Source of the DNA: Deltaproteobacteria bacterium
GTDB taxonomy: Bacteria > Desulfobacterota > Binatia > Binatales > Binataceae
Assembly: GCA_021799495.1 (NCBI GenBank)
Contig: JAJZAI010000028.1
Location: 1 to 43,278 of the forward strand
Reading direction: 5' to 3'
DNA length: 43,278 bases
Shown here in pieces: positions 25,129 through 34,168 of this stretch; positions within the stretch are counted from its first letter, which is position 1, and every line of letters begins with the position of its first letter. The position numbers were made by a program, and so were the translations under genes. The notes under the pieces were generated by a model that was not told where the DNA came from, ran no database searches, and saw only the letters and a list, made by a program, of their open reading frames with translations.

Positions 25129-26037
25129 TCAGCCGAGGAACTCGTCCACGATGATCGCCGCAACGTCGATGGTGTGGACCTCGTTGTTGCGCAGCACGCG
25201 GAGTTGCACGCATTCGCCGGGACGATGGCGGTTGATCGCGTCGTAGAGCGCTTTGCGTTCGTGAATCTCGGCGCCGTCCGCGGTCAGCACCAGATCGCCC
25301 TGCCGCAAGCCGGCCTTTTCGCCCGGACTGCCGGGCATCACGCCCGCGATCACTACGTGTTCGCGCAAGGTGTAGGAAAGCAGTCCCAGCCACAGGCGCG
25401 GCGGCGTGCTGACGCGATGGCCGTGGCGGATCAATTCGTCGCGGCCGGACAGAAAGCATTCGGCGGGGATGCCGAGGATCGGGCGAATCAGATCGGCGAA
25501 AGTCAGATAGCTGACCGCGATCAACTGGCCGCGCGAATTGCAGATCGGCCCGCCGTTGAGGCCGATATTCAGCGCCGACGCGGTGACGCACACGCATCGT
25601 TCGAGCACGAATTCCCACGCGGCGTCGAACTGGCCGAGATAGGTAATCAGCCCGGTGTCGCCGCATCGCTTTTCGCCGCCAAGGCTCGACACCATGAAAA
25701 CCTCGTCACCAAGCGCGCAGGTTTCCGAGGAGACGGCGTCGAGATGCGGAAAGCCGCGCCCGTCGATTTTGAGCAGGCCGAGGCTGGTGGTGAAGTCGCG
25801 GGCGACGACGCGCGCCGGAACCTGTTCGCCGCCGGCCAGCGTGACGATCGCATTCTCCGCGCCCATGACCACGTAATTCACCGTCAGAATAAGCCCGTCG
25901 GCGCTGACGATCGTGCCCGTGCCGCGGCGATCGGCGCCGAGACCGATGGCGACGGAAGGATGGGCGGGCGGGACCTGGCAATGAATCGCGACGGTCGCCC
26001 GCGCGACCTTCTGCAACGGCAAGGGATTAGCGTTCAC
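25129..26037 (-). CDS. HtrA/S1C-like protein with PDZ domain, catalytic triad absent
   Basis: A 302-residue protein with the chymotrypsin-like fold of HtrA (about residues 12-180) and a PDZ domain (about 215-292, GVMPGSPGEKAGLRQGDLVL). By alignment to the HtrA motifs, the catalytic His of 'ILTNAHVV' is Y55 (ILTVNYVVMGA). The Asp of 'D-x-x-T-D-L-A-L-L' is S85 (DFTTSLGLLKI). The Ser of 'G-N-S-G-G-P' is N161 (GLNGGPI). All three are replaced while the fold motifs stay intact, so this is a predicted pseudoprotease. No signal peptide or membrane anchor is visible, so it is probably cytoplasmic. Its start faces the divergent amidohydrolase gene. Confidence 0.82.
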   Translation of the reverse strand: MNANPLPLQKVARATVAIHCQVPPAHPSVAIGLGADRRGTGTIVSADGLILTVNYVVMGAENAIVTLAGGEQVPARVVARDFTTSLGLLKIDGRGFPHLDAVSSETCALGDEVFMVSSLGGEKRCGDTGLITYLGQFDAAWEFVLERCVCVTASALNIGLNGGPICNSRGQLIAVSYLTFADLIRPILGIPAECFLSGRDELIRHGHRVSTPPRLWLGLLSYTLREHVVIAGVMPGSPGEKAGLRQGDLVLTADGAEIHERKALYDAINRHRPGECVQLRVLRNNEVHTIDVAAIIVDEFLG

Positions 26038-26188
26038 GATGCGGCTCCGGCGACGCCCGCGCGTCCTGCTTCAAAATAATCATCCGGCGCCGCCCGTCAA
26101 ACCAATCGGTGAGCGGCGGCGCGCTTGACAGCACGTGCGTCGCCGTCCTAGCGAAGAGGTTGAACGCCGCCAGGAGGTCCAGCGGACG

Positions 26189-27877
26189 ATGCGATACGAC
26201 CTGATAATCCGCAACGGCGCGATCGTTGACGGAACCGGCGCGCCGGCCTGTTTCGGCGACGTCGGAATCGCGCAAGGGCGAATCGCGGCGTGCGGCGAAG
26301 TGGATGGCGCCGCAGCGCGCGAAATCGACGCCACGGGCCTGATCGTCGCGCCCGGCTTTATCGATCCGCATACCCATTACGACGCGCAGATTTGCTGGGA
26401 CCCGCTCGTCTCGTGTTCGTCGTGGCACGGCGTGACGACGGTGATAATGGGCAACTGCGGCGTCGGGCTGGCGCCGTGCAAGCCCGGCGAACGCGAGATC
26501 GCGACCTGGAACCTCGTGCACGTCGAGGCCATTCCGCATGACGTATTGGCGCGCGGAATCACGTGGGACTGGGAGACCTTCCCGGAATACATGTCGGCGG
26601 CGGCGCGGCGCGGGCTGGGAATAAACGCCGGGTTTTTGGCGCCGCTGTCGCCGTTCCGGCATTGGGTGATGGGCGAGGAGGCGATGGAACGCGCGGCGAC
26701 GCCGGCGGAAACCGAACGGATCGCCGGCCTGCTGGGCGAGGCGTTCGCGGCCGGCGCGTTCGGATTCTCGCTGACCGTGATGCCGCAGCATCTGGGGTAC
26801 AAGGCCAAGCCGCTTGCCTGCCGGATGGCGAGCGACGACGAGCTGCGGAGCTACGCGCGGGCGCTGGGAGAGTCGGGCCGCGGCGTGATCGAAATTGCGC
26901 TGACCAAACAGCCGAGCGGCCTTTCGGATCGCGAATATCAACTGATCGACATGCTCTCCGAATCAAGCGGGCGGCCGGTGACCTGGCTCAATCTGCGCGA
27001 TCGCGACGACGCGCCCACGGCGTGGACGGAGACGCTCGAGCGGGCGGAGCCGCTGCTGCGCCGCGGATGCGCGCCGCAGGTCGCGGTACGGCCGTTGATC
27101 GTCGAGTTCAACCTGCGCAATCCGTTTTTGTTCGCGAGCATGAACTCGATGAAGCCGGCCTTCGGCGACAAATCGGCGGAAGCGCAAACGCGCCATTATT
27201 CCGACGCCGGTTTCCGCCGGAAATTTGCCGAGGAACTTGGCCGGCGCGCGGTCTTTCACGACCTGTGGGAGCGCACGCAAATCAAAGAGGCGCGCGACAC
27301 GCGGCTTCAATCGCTGCAATGGAAAACGATTGCGCAGGCGGCGCGCGAGCGCGGCGCAGAACCGCTCGACCTGTTTTTCGATCTCGCGATCGAAGACGGG
27401 CTCGCGACCGATTTCATGATTCCGTTGCTGGACACGGACGAGCCGCGCGTGGCGGCGAAATTCAGCGATCCGCGCACGATGATTGGAATCTCCGACGGCG
27501 GCGCGCACGTCGATATGCTGTGCAACGCCGGCTATCCGACCTATTTGATTGGAAAGTACGTGCGCGAGCGCCGCGCGCTCGGCCTCGAATATGCGATCAA
27601 GCGGATCACGTCGGAACCGGCCGCGTTCTTCGGAATCGCGGATCGCGGCGCGATCAAGCCGGGGATGGCGGCCGATCTCGCGATTTTCGACCTCGCGACG
27701 ATCGGATGCGAGGAGCGGCCCGAAGTGCGCAACGACCTGCCGGGCGGAGGCCGCCGGCTCGTGACCGAGGCGCGCGGAGTGCGCTACACGCTGGTGAATG
27801 GCGAGATTCTTTTCGACGGCGGCGTCCATAGCGGCGCCACTCCCGGCCGCGTGCTGCGGCCCGGAAGCGCGGCGTAG
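26189..27877 (+). CDS. Amidohydrolase, N-acyl-D-amino-acid deacylase-like
   Basis: A 562-residue metal-dependent hydrolase of the COG3653/D-aminoacylase group. The start at ATG 26189 follows AGGAGG at 26172-26177. It shows the entry beta-domain (YDLIIRNGAIVDGTGAPACF) and the HxH metal site in FIDPHTHYDAQICWDPL. GVTTVIMGNCGVGLAPCKPG and the late Asp site GISDGGAHVDML are present. The C-terminal return is AIKPGMAADLAIFDL. Related proteins hydrolyse N-acyl-D-amino acids or other amides, and the actual substrate is unknown. A second amidohydrolase follows after 47 bp, probably in one operon. Confidence 0.85.
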   Translation: MRYDLIIRNGAIVDGTGAPACFGDVGIAQGRIAACGEVDGAAAREIDATGLIVAPGFIDPHTHYDAQICWDPLVSCSSWHGVTTVIMGNCGVGLAPCKPGEREIATWNLVHVEAIPHDVLARGITWDWETFPEYMSAAARRGLGINAGFLAPLSPFRHWVMGEEAMERAATPAETERIAGLLGEAFAAGAFGFSLTVMPQHLGYKAKPLACRMASDDELRSYARALGESGRGVIEIALTKQPSGLSDREYQLIDMLSESSGRPVTWLNLRDRDDAPTAWTETLERAEPLLRRGCAPQVAVRPLIVEFNLRNPFLFASMNSMKPAFGDKSAEAQTRHYSDAGFRRKFAEELGRRAVFHDLWERTQIKEARDTRLQSLQWKTIAQAARERGAEPLDLFFDLAIEDGLATDFMIPLLDTDEPRVAAKFSDPRTMIGISDGGAHVDMLCNAGYPTYLIGKYVRERRALGLEYAIKRITSEPAAFFGIADRGAIKPGMAADLAIFDLATIGCEERPEVRNDLPGGGRRLVTEARGVRYTLVNGEILFDGGVHSGATPGRVLRPGSAA

Positions 27878-27924
27878 TTCCGCGCCGCCAAAAGCAAACC
27901 GGGGCGACAAGGAGCGCGAAGAAA

Positions 27925-29028
27925 ATGACGGCCTCCAAGGTGATTTCCGCCGATTCCCATATGACCGAACCCGGCGACCTCTGGGTCGAGCGGCTGGATC
28001 GCAAATTCCGCGACCGCGCGCCGCGCGTCGTCAAAAACGAGAAGAGCGGCCCGGCGTATCTGTTTGTCGGTCCCGGAATACATCCCCTTGCCGTGGCCGC
28101 CGCGTTCGCGGCCGGCAAAGGCGGCGCGGAACTGCGCGAGCATATGAATCACGGCTACGAGGCGGCGCGTCCCAGCGGATGGGATCCCGTCGAGCGGCTC
28201 AAGGACCAGGACCTGGACGGCGTACGCGCCGAGGTTCTTTATTCCACGCTGGGAATCGCGGTGTTCGCGATGCCCGAGGTCGAACTTCAACTCGCCTGCC
28301 TGCGCGCGTACAACGACTGGCTGGCCGAATTTTGCGCGCACGATCCAAAGCGGCTGATCGGGATTGGCCTCTATTCGCTCGCCGCGCTGCCCGACGTTTC
28401 GGAAATCGAGCGGTGCGCGCGGATGGGGCTCAAGGGAATCATGATCCTGGCTTCCGACGGCAACGACCTGCCCTACTCGGACGAGCGCTTCGATCCGCTC
28501 TGGCGCGCCGCATCCGCCGCGAATCTGCCGATTTCATTGCACAAGCCGCTGGTGTCGGGGATGCCGCTTACGCCCGCGATGCCGACCATGGCGGACCTGC
28601 AGATTCACGTGATTCACGTCGTCGAGCAGTGCGTCACGCGGCTTGCCTATGGCGGCGTCTTCGAACGCTTTCCCTCGCTCAAAATCGTCAGCGCTGAAAA
28701 CGACGTGGGCTGGATTCCGAACTGGATCCATCGGCTCGACCACGTCAACAGCAAGATTCCCAGCTCGCGGCGATTGCCGTTGCCGCCCGGCGAATATATA
28801 CGGCGCAACGTATGGGCGACGTTTCAGGACGATCCGCTGGGTCCGGCGACCTGGAAATTCTTCGGCGCGGACAACTACATGTGGGCGTCGGATTTCCCGC
28901 ACGCCGACTCCACATTTCCCAATTCGCTCAAAGTGATCGAGGAAAATTTCGCCGGAGTTCCGGAAGACGTGACGCGCAAAATAGTATTTGACAATGCGCG
29001 GCGGCTGTACGGAATAGATATCAACTGA
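27925..29028 (+). CDS. Amidohydrolase_2 family TIM-barrel hydrolase/decarboxylase
   Basis: A 367-residue protein of the PF04909 type, which includes ACMSD-like decarboxylases and amide or lactone hydrolases. The N-terminal metal motif is D10-x-H12 (ISADSHMTEP), a variant of the usual D-x-H-x-H. Later blocks are WLAEFCAHDPKRLIGIGLYS, VIHVVEQCVTRLAYGGVFER, FPSLKIVSAENDVGWIPNW and the C-terminal WASDFPHADSTFPNS. AAGGAG-like purines lie 10 bases before the ATG. It is convergent with the CoA-transferase gene. The substrate cannot be told. Confidence 0.83.
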   Translation: MTASKVISADSHMTEPGDLWVERLDRKFRDRAPRVVKNEKSGPAYLFVGPGIHPLAVAAAFAAGKGGAELREHMNHGYEAARPSGWDPVERLKDQDLDGVRAEVLYSTLGIAVFAMPEVELQLACLRAYNDWLAEFCAHDPKRLIGIGLYSLAALPDVSEIERCARMGLKGIMILASDGNDLPYSDERFDPLWRAASAANLPISLHKPLVSGMPLTPAMPTMADLQIHVIHVVEQCVTRLAYGGVFERFPSLKIVSAENDVGWIPNWIHRLDHVNSKIPSSRRLPLPPGEYIRRNVWATFQDDPLGPATWKFFGADNYMWASDFPHADSTFPNSLKVIEENFAGVPEDVTRKIVFDNARRLYGIDIN

Positions 29029-29058
29029 CGCGGAAATAGGGGCGCCGCGGATCGCCGC

Positions 29059-30279
29059 TTACACCGGTCGATTGATCAGCACGCCGGCGCGCTCGAGCTC
29101 GCCGATTCGCTCCGCGCCGTAGCCCAGATAGCGGCGGAGAACCTCCGCGTTGTGCTCGCCAAGCAGCGGCGCTTCGAGATCGAGGTTTTCGGGAAATTCC
29201 GAAAACTTCAGGGGAAATCCCGGAAGCTCCATATCGCCCAAAACACGATCGTGCGCGCGCGCGACCGTACCGCGTTCGCGCATGTGACGATGGTTGATCG
29301 CTTCCTCTATCGATAGAACCGGCGCGGACGGCACTCGATACTCATTGAGGCGCGCCATGATCGCGTCGTCGCCCGGCAAAGACAGCAGCCAGCCCTGGAT
29401 TATGTCGAAAAGCACGTCGTTGTTGCGGACCCGATCGGCGTTCGTGCGGAAACGCGGATCTTCGGACAGATCGCGCCGGTCCATCGCCGTGCACAATTGC
29501 CGCCATTGATGCTCGACGCCGCCGATTATCACGATGTAATGCTTATGACCGCGAAAGATGCTGCACGGCGATCCGTACGAAAGATGTTTCCCGGCGCGAG
29601 TCAACTTGATTTGACCGCCGCTCAGACTGTACATCTGCACGGCGGTGTGATGGCAATTGAAATAGGCGTCGAGCAGCGCAATATCGATATACTGACCCTT
29701 CCCGGTGCGCTCCCGATGCAGCAGGGCCGACACAATGGCCAGGGCCGCATGCACTCCCGTGCTCACGTCTCCCAGCGCCGCCATCGGAAAGTATGGTTGT
29801 CCGCCGGGCTCGCCGATCATCGAGGTAATGCCGGAATACGCCTGGGCGATAAAGTCGTAACCGGGCAGATGGGCGAGCGGACCTGTCTGTCCGAAAGTCG
29901 ATATCGAGCACATCACGACGCGCGGATTCAACGCCGCGACCGCCGGATAATCGAAGCCGATACGGCCGATTACGCCCGGCGCGAAATTTTCCACGACAAC
30001 GTCGACCTTCGCGACCAGATCGCGAAGAATCGCCACGGCTTCCGGCCGTTTTATATCGAGACAGACGCCGAGCTTGCCGCGATTTTGCTGAATGTAATAG
30101 CCGCTGCGGCCATTTTTCAGGTATGGCAATTCCCGCGTGCGATCGCCGTCCGGCGCAATTTCGACTTTAATAACCTCCGCGCCCATCTCCGCCATCATCC
30201 GGGACGCCGTCGGTCCGGCGATGTATTGCGTGAAGTCGAGAACCTTGTAGCCGTCGAGGATATGTGGGGAAGCTGCCAT
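29059..30279 (-). CDS. CaiB/BaiF family (class III) CoA-transferase
   Basis: A 406-residue enzyme that moves CoA between organic acids. The N-terminal LDGYKVLDFTQYIAGPTASR and AEMGAEVIKVEIAPDGDRTR are typical. The catalytic Asp is D171 in ALGDVSTGVHAALAI. LSYGSPCSIFRGHKHYIVI and the C-terminal LLGEHNAEVLRRYLGY follow the family pattern. Together with the acyl-CoA dehydrogenase and thiolase-like genes nearby it fits CoA-dependent degradation of organic acids. It has its own promoter candidate upstream (30399-30372). Confidence 0.92.
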   Translation of the reverse strand: MAASPHILDGYKVLDFTQYIAGPTASRMMAEMGAEVIKVEIAPDGDRTRELPYLKNGRSGYYIQQNRGKLGVCLDIKRPEAVAILRDLVAKVDVVVENFAPGVIGRIGFDYPAVAALNPRVVMCSISTFGQTGPLAHLPGYDFIAQAYSGITSMIGEPGGQPYFPMAALGDVSTGVHAALAIVSALLHRERTGKGQYIDIALLDAYFNCHHTAVQMYSLSGGQIKLTRAGKHLSYGSPCSIFRGHKHYIVIIGGVEHQWRQLCTAMDRRDLSEDPRFRTNADRVRNNDVLFDIIQGWLLSLPGDDAIMARLNEYRVPSAPVLSIEEAINHRHMRERGTVARAHDRVLGDMELPGFPLKFSEFPENLDLEAPLLGEHNAEVLRRYLGYGAERIGELERAGVLINRPV

Positions 30280-30371
30280 CAGTGCCTCTCAAAATTTCCG
30301 TCGCAGACGCGGATCGCCGTCGCACGGCGCGGCGGCGAATTCCGGATACCGGTCGGCCCGCCGTCGTCTCG

Positions 30372-30399
30372 GATTTAGCAAGGGACACGCCATTGTCAA
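30372..30399 (-). promoter_or_regulatory. Candidate promoter of the CoA-transferase gene in the 30280-30583 gap
   Basis: On the minus strand TTGACA (30399-30394) and TAAATC (30377-30372) are 16 bases apart. The -10 is weak, matching 3 of 6. The rest of this 304-bp divergent gap holds an AT-rich patch near 30466-30482 (TGACGATAATAAAACCG), which might be part of the promoter of the plus-strand Usp-CBS gene. I see no gene, repeat or RNA in it. Confidence 0.3.
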
Positions 30400-30583
30400 G
30401 TTCGTGCGGACAATCGGCCTGATATCCGCGCATATTCGCGGCTGCTTCCATCTGGGGTCTGCTACTGACGATAATAAAACCGATTCCGGCTCGGAGACTC
30501 GGACCTTTGAAATTGGTCAGGCCGCATATTCGTTTCGCCTGCCGAGCCTTGCGAACGCCGTAAAATGGAGGCTGGAACCGATC

Positions 30584-31393
30584 ATGTCTTTCCCATACAG
30601 GCGAGTTCTTGTGCCGGTGGATTTCGACGGCCAGTCGATCGCGGCCATCGAAACCGCGGCGCAGGTCGTGCGGCAAAATGACGGCGTGGCGCTCGTGATG
30701 CACGTCGTGCCGATGATGATTCCGCCCGCCGGGATGCCCGGTTACGTCGATATCTACCGGGGCCAGGAAGAGACGGCCCGCGTCCGCTTGACCGAGCTGG
30801 CGCATCGGCATCTGGCCGGCCTGAAATACGAACTGTTCGTTCACGTGGGAGAACCGGCCGCGTCGATTCTGCGCGCCGAAAAGCGCTTGGCCGCCGACTT
30901 GATGGTGATGGCCACGCACGGCCGCAGGGGTTTCTCGCGCGTATTCCTTGGCAGCGTCGCCGAAATGGTGCTGCGCGAGGCGACTTGTCCGGTCCTGACC
31001 GTCCATCAGGGAAAGACGGAAAATCGAACCGTTGAACGCTGGATGACGCGGAGTCCGGCCACTGTAACGCCGGGCGACAAGCTCGCGGTCGCGGCCACAA
31101 GAATGACGGAGGGCGGATTTCGCAGCCTTCCCGTGGTCGATGGCGAAAAGCTCGTCGGGATCGTCACGGACCGCGATCTGCGCACGCACGTCGGCTATCA
31201 CGATCACACAGAGGTGAAGCTCGCGATGACCGGGCCGGTCGTCACGATCACTCCGGAAACTCCCATTCATGAAGCGGCGCGCCTGTTGCGCGAGCGAAAA
31301 ATAGGCGCCTTGCCGGTCGTTGAAGACGGCCGGCTGGTCGGCATCATTTCGACCGTCGATGTCCTGGAGGCGCTGACCGCTGAAACGGAATAA
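30584..31393 (+). CDS. Universal stress protein fused to tandem CBS domains
   Basis: A 269-residue protein, with the start set at ATG 30584 (MSFPYRRVLVPVDFDGQSI). Residues about 4-140 form a UspA domain. Its ATP-binding signature is G-x2-G-x9-G-S/T-like in ATHGRRGFSRVFLGSVAEMV, ending CPVLTV. Residues about 150-265 form a Bateman pair of CBS motifs (MTRSPATVTPGDKLAVAATR, LPVVDGEKLVGIVTDRDLR, then MTGPVVTITPETPIHEAARL and LPVVEDGRLVGIISTVDVL). CBS pairs usually sense adenosine nucleotides. The Pat-like gene begins 6 bp later, so the two are likely translated together. Confidence 0.88.
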   Translation: MSFPYRRVLVPVDFDGQSIAAIETAAQVVRQNDGVALVMHVVPMMIPPAGMPGYVDIYRGQEETARVRLTELAHRHLAGLKYELFVHVGEPAASILRAEKRLAADLMVMATHGRRGFSRVFLGSVAEMVLREATCPVLTVHQGKTENRTVERWMTRSPATVTPGDKLAVAATRMTEGGFRSLPVVDGEKLVGIVTDRDLRTHVGYHDHTEVKLAMTGPVVTITPETPIHEAARLLRERKIGALPVVEDGRLVGIISTVDVLEALTAETE

Positions 31394-31399
31394 CGCGCG

Positions 31400-34090
31400 G
31401 TGGCGGATTTGGACAGCGGAGCGCTTGCGCCGGCGGCAGGCTATGCGGCCGACGAGGTTTTGCGCGACGGCGGTTCGATTCATATCCGCGCGGTTCGCCC
31501 CGACGATCGCGAGCGCCTGCGGGAACATTTTTATGGCTTGAGCGAGAGATCGATTTATTTCCGCTTTTTCGGCCTGAAACGCTCGCTCAACGACGCCGAA
31601 CTCACCCGGCTCACGAATCTCGACTTCGTCGATCATGTCGCGCTGGCGGCGACGCTGCGCAACGATCGCGGCGAACGGTTCATCGGGGTGGCGAGATACA
31701 TCCGCTGTCCCGATCGGTCGCGGGCCGAAGTCGCCTTCGCGGTGCTCGACGAGCATCAGGGACGCGGCATCGGCACGCTCCTGCTCGAACATCTCAGCCG
31801 GATCGCGCGCGCCGGCGGAATCGTGGAACTGCAGGCCGACGTGCTCGGCGACAACAACCGGATGCTCGGGGTCTTCGCCAAAAGCGGATACAAAGTGACG
31901 CGGTCGGCCGAAGCCGGAGTGATTCACGTCGCATTTCCGACGGCGGAAACCGAACAATCGGTCGAGGCGGCAGCCACCCGAGAGCGCGTAGCGCTCGCGC
32001 ATAGCGTGGAGTGGATCTTGAAGCCGCGCGCGGTCGCCGTGATCGGCGCCTCGCGCAATTCCGGCAAGCTAGGCGGCGCGATTCTCGCGAATCTGCTTCA
32101 GTCCGGATACAAAGGCAAAATTTTCTCGGTCAACAAGGAGGCGGAGCAAGTTTCGGGACTGCGATGCTATCCAGGCGTCGCGGCGATCGGCGAGCAATTC
32201 GATCTTGCGATCGTCGCCGTGCCGGCCGAAGTGGTGGAAACCGAATTAGCCGCCTGCGCGAAAGCCGGCGCGCGCGCGGCGATCGTCGTTGCGGCCGGAT
32301 TTGGCGAACGCGATCCGGAAGGCGCGGCGCGCGAGAAGCGGATATTCCAACTCGCGCGGCGGTCCGGAATGCGCCTGGTCGGGCCGAACTGCCTCGGCGT
32401 GCTCAATACCGACGCCAGCGTGCGGCTGAATGCGACGTTCGCGCCGGTCGAGCCGCCGCCAGGTAGCGTTGGAATGTTTTCGCAGAGCGGCGCGCTCGGA
32501 ATCGCGATACTCGATCACGCCCGCAAGCGCCGTCTCGGACTTTCCACCTTCATCTCCGCAGGCAATCGCGCCGACGTTTCGAACAATGACCTGATGGCCT
32601 ACTGGGCCGACGATGCGAATACTTCCGTGGTCGCGCTGTACCTCGAAACGGTCGGCAATCCGCGCACTTTCTCGCGACTCGCGCGCGAAGTCGCGCGCCG
32701 CAAGCCGATTGTCGCTGTGAAGTCGGGACGGCACGGCGCGGCGGTGCGCGCGGTCGCGGGCCAGTCAAGCTCGTTTGCGACGATCGATCTTGCGGTGGAC
32801 GCGCTCTTCGAGCAGGCGGGCGTGATCCGCACGGAAACGCTGGAACAGATGTTCGACGTCGCGGCGCTGCTGGCCGCGCAGCCGCTTCCAGGCGGCCCGC
32901 GCGTGGGGGTCGTAACCAACGCGCACGGTCCAGCCGTGCTCCTCGCGGACGCCTGCGAATCCCGCGGGCTTGAGTTGGCGGCGCGCGGGACCTCGGCCGG
33001 CGAACGCCAACTAAATAATCCGATCGACCTCGGCGCGAACGCCGGCGGCGGCGATTTCGCGGCGGCGATTTCCGGACTCGGCGGCGATCCCACAGTCGAT
33101 GCGGTGGTGGCGATTTACGTGCCGCCGATCGCGTCGTTCGCTCGGGAGGTCGCCGCCGGAATCGCCCGCGGCGCGTCTGATACGCCGGCTCACAAGCCGG
33201 TGTTGAGCGTTTTCGTCTCGACCGCCGGCCGCCCGCTCGAGCTCGACGGCGGCAGCCGCGGCGTCATCCCCTGTTATGATTTTCCGGAAAACGCCGCCGC
33301 CGCTCTCGCATCCGCCTTTCGCTACGGGCGCTGGCGCGCGCGCACTCACGGCGAGGTTCATCGCTTGAGCGATTTCGCCCGCGACGCCACGCGCGCGATT
33401 ATCGAACGACTGATGCGCGAATCCGGCGCCGGCGCCTGGCTGAAACCCGACGACGCCGCCGCTCTGTTGCGCACCGCCGGAATCGAAGTCGCCCCGGCCG
33501 AGCAGGCCGCCATCGAAACCGCGCGCCTCGCCGCCGATCGGGTAGGCTATCCGCTGGTGGCGAAAGCGATCGCGCCCGGATTGATTCACAAGAGCGATGC
33601 GGGCGGCGTGATTATGAATCTGCGCTCGGGCGACGAGGCCGACGACGCCGCGCGCCGGCTGGCTGAACGGATGGAATCGATCGGTGCGCGGCTCGACGGC
33701 GTGCTCCTGCAAAGACAGATTGACGGCGGCCACGAGATGATGGCCGGCGTCGCCAGCGACGCCACATTCGGTCCGTTGCTGTTCGCCGGTCTCGGCGGAA
33801 TTTCCGCGGAAATTTTGAAAGACGTTTCCTTCCGGCTGCATCCGGTAACGGATTCAGACGCGCGCGAGATGGTCGGCGAATTGCGCTCGAGCCGGATGCT
33901 CGACGGCTACCGCGGCGGTTCCCACGGCGACCGCGAAGCGTTCGCCGCGCTGATCGCGAAGCTGTCAGCGCTCGTCGAATACGCTCCCGAAATCGGCGAA
34001 ATACATCTCAATCCAATCAAGGTTTTGGAGCCTGGCCGCGGCGCCGTGGTGGTCGACGCCAGGATTCGGATGGCCGCGGCGACGCGGTGA
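31400..34090 (+). CDS. Pat-like protein acetyltransferase: GNAT plus acyl-CoA synthetase (NDP-forming) fold
   Basis: An 896-residue protein starting at GTG 31400. Residues about 25-180 are a GNAT domain with the acetyl-CoA loop Q-G-R-G-I-G at 120-125. Residues about 205-650 follow the ADP-forming acetyl-CoA synthetase alpha part: AVAVIGASRNSGKLGGAILA, GPNCLGVLNTD and FSQSGALGIAILDHA. Residues about 665-890 are an ATP-grasp beta part (VGYPLVAKAIAPGLIHKSDA). The phosphohistidine position of active synthetases (SHTGAL) is Q455 here (AVAGQSSSFA). Loss of this His marks Pat/PatZ lysine acetyltransferases, whose synthetase part is regulatory. GNAT is N-terminal, as in some actinobacterial Pat, and not C-terminal as in enterics. 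Confidence 0.88.
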   Translation: MADLDSGALAPAAGYAADEVLRDGGSIHIRAVRPDDRERLREHFYGLSERSIYFRFFGLKRSLNDAELTRLTNLDFVDHVALAATLRNDRGERFIGVARYIRCPDRSRAEVAFAVLDEHQGRGIGTLLLEHLSRIARAGGIVELQADVLGDNNRMLGVFAKSGYKVTRSAEAGVIHVAFPTAETEQSVEAAATRERVALAHSVEWILKPRAVAVIGASRNSGKLGGAILANLLQSGYKGKIFSVNKEAEQVSGLRCYPGVAAIGEQFDLAIVAVPAEVVETELAACAKAGARAAIVVAAGFGERDPEGAAREKRIFQLARRSGMRLVGPNCLGVLNTDASVRLNATFAPVEPPPGSVGMFSQSGALGIAILDHARKRRLGLSTFISAGNRADVSNNDLMAYWADDANTSVVALYLETVGNPRTFSRLAREVARRKPIVAVKSGRHGAAVRAVAGQSSSFATIDLAVDALFEQAGVIRTETLEQMFDVAALLAAQPLPGGPRVGVVTNAHGPAVLLADACESRGLELAARGTSAGERQLNNPIDLGANAGGGDFAAAISGLGGDPTVDAVVAIYVPPIASFAREVAAGIARGASDTPAHKPVLSVFVSTAGRPLELDGGSRGVIPCYDFPENAAAALASAFRYGRWRARTHGEVHRLSDFARDATRAIIERLMRESGAGAWLKPDDAAALLRTAGIEVAPAEQAAIETARLAADRVGYPLVAKAIAPGLIHKSDAGGVIMNLRSGDEADDAARRLAERMESIGARLDGVLLQRQIDGGHEMMAGVASDATFGPLLFAGLGGISAEILKDVSFRLHPVTDSDAREMVGELRSSRMLDGYRGGSHGDREAFAALIAKLSALVEYAPEIGEIHLNPIKVLEPGRGAVVVDARIRMAAATR

Positions 34091-34168
34091 GGCGTTTCCA
34101 GGACGCCGCCGCCGGCTTGATTTCCGCCTCCAAATGGCGCGCTATGCGACAATGGAGGCACATCGCCG

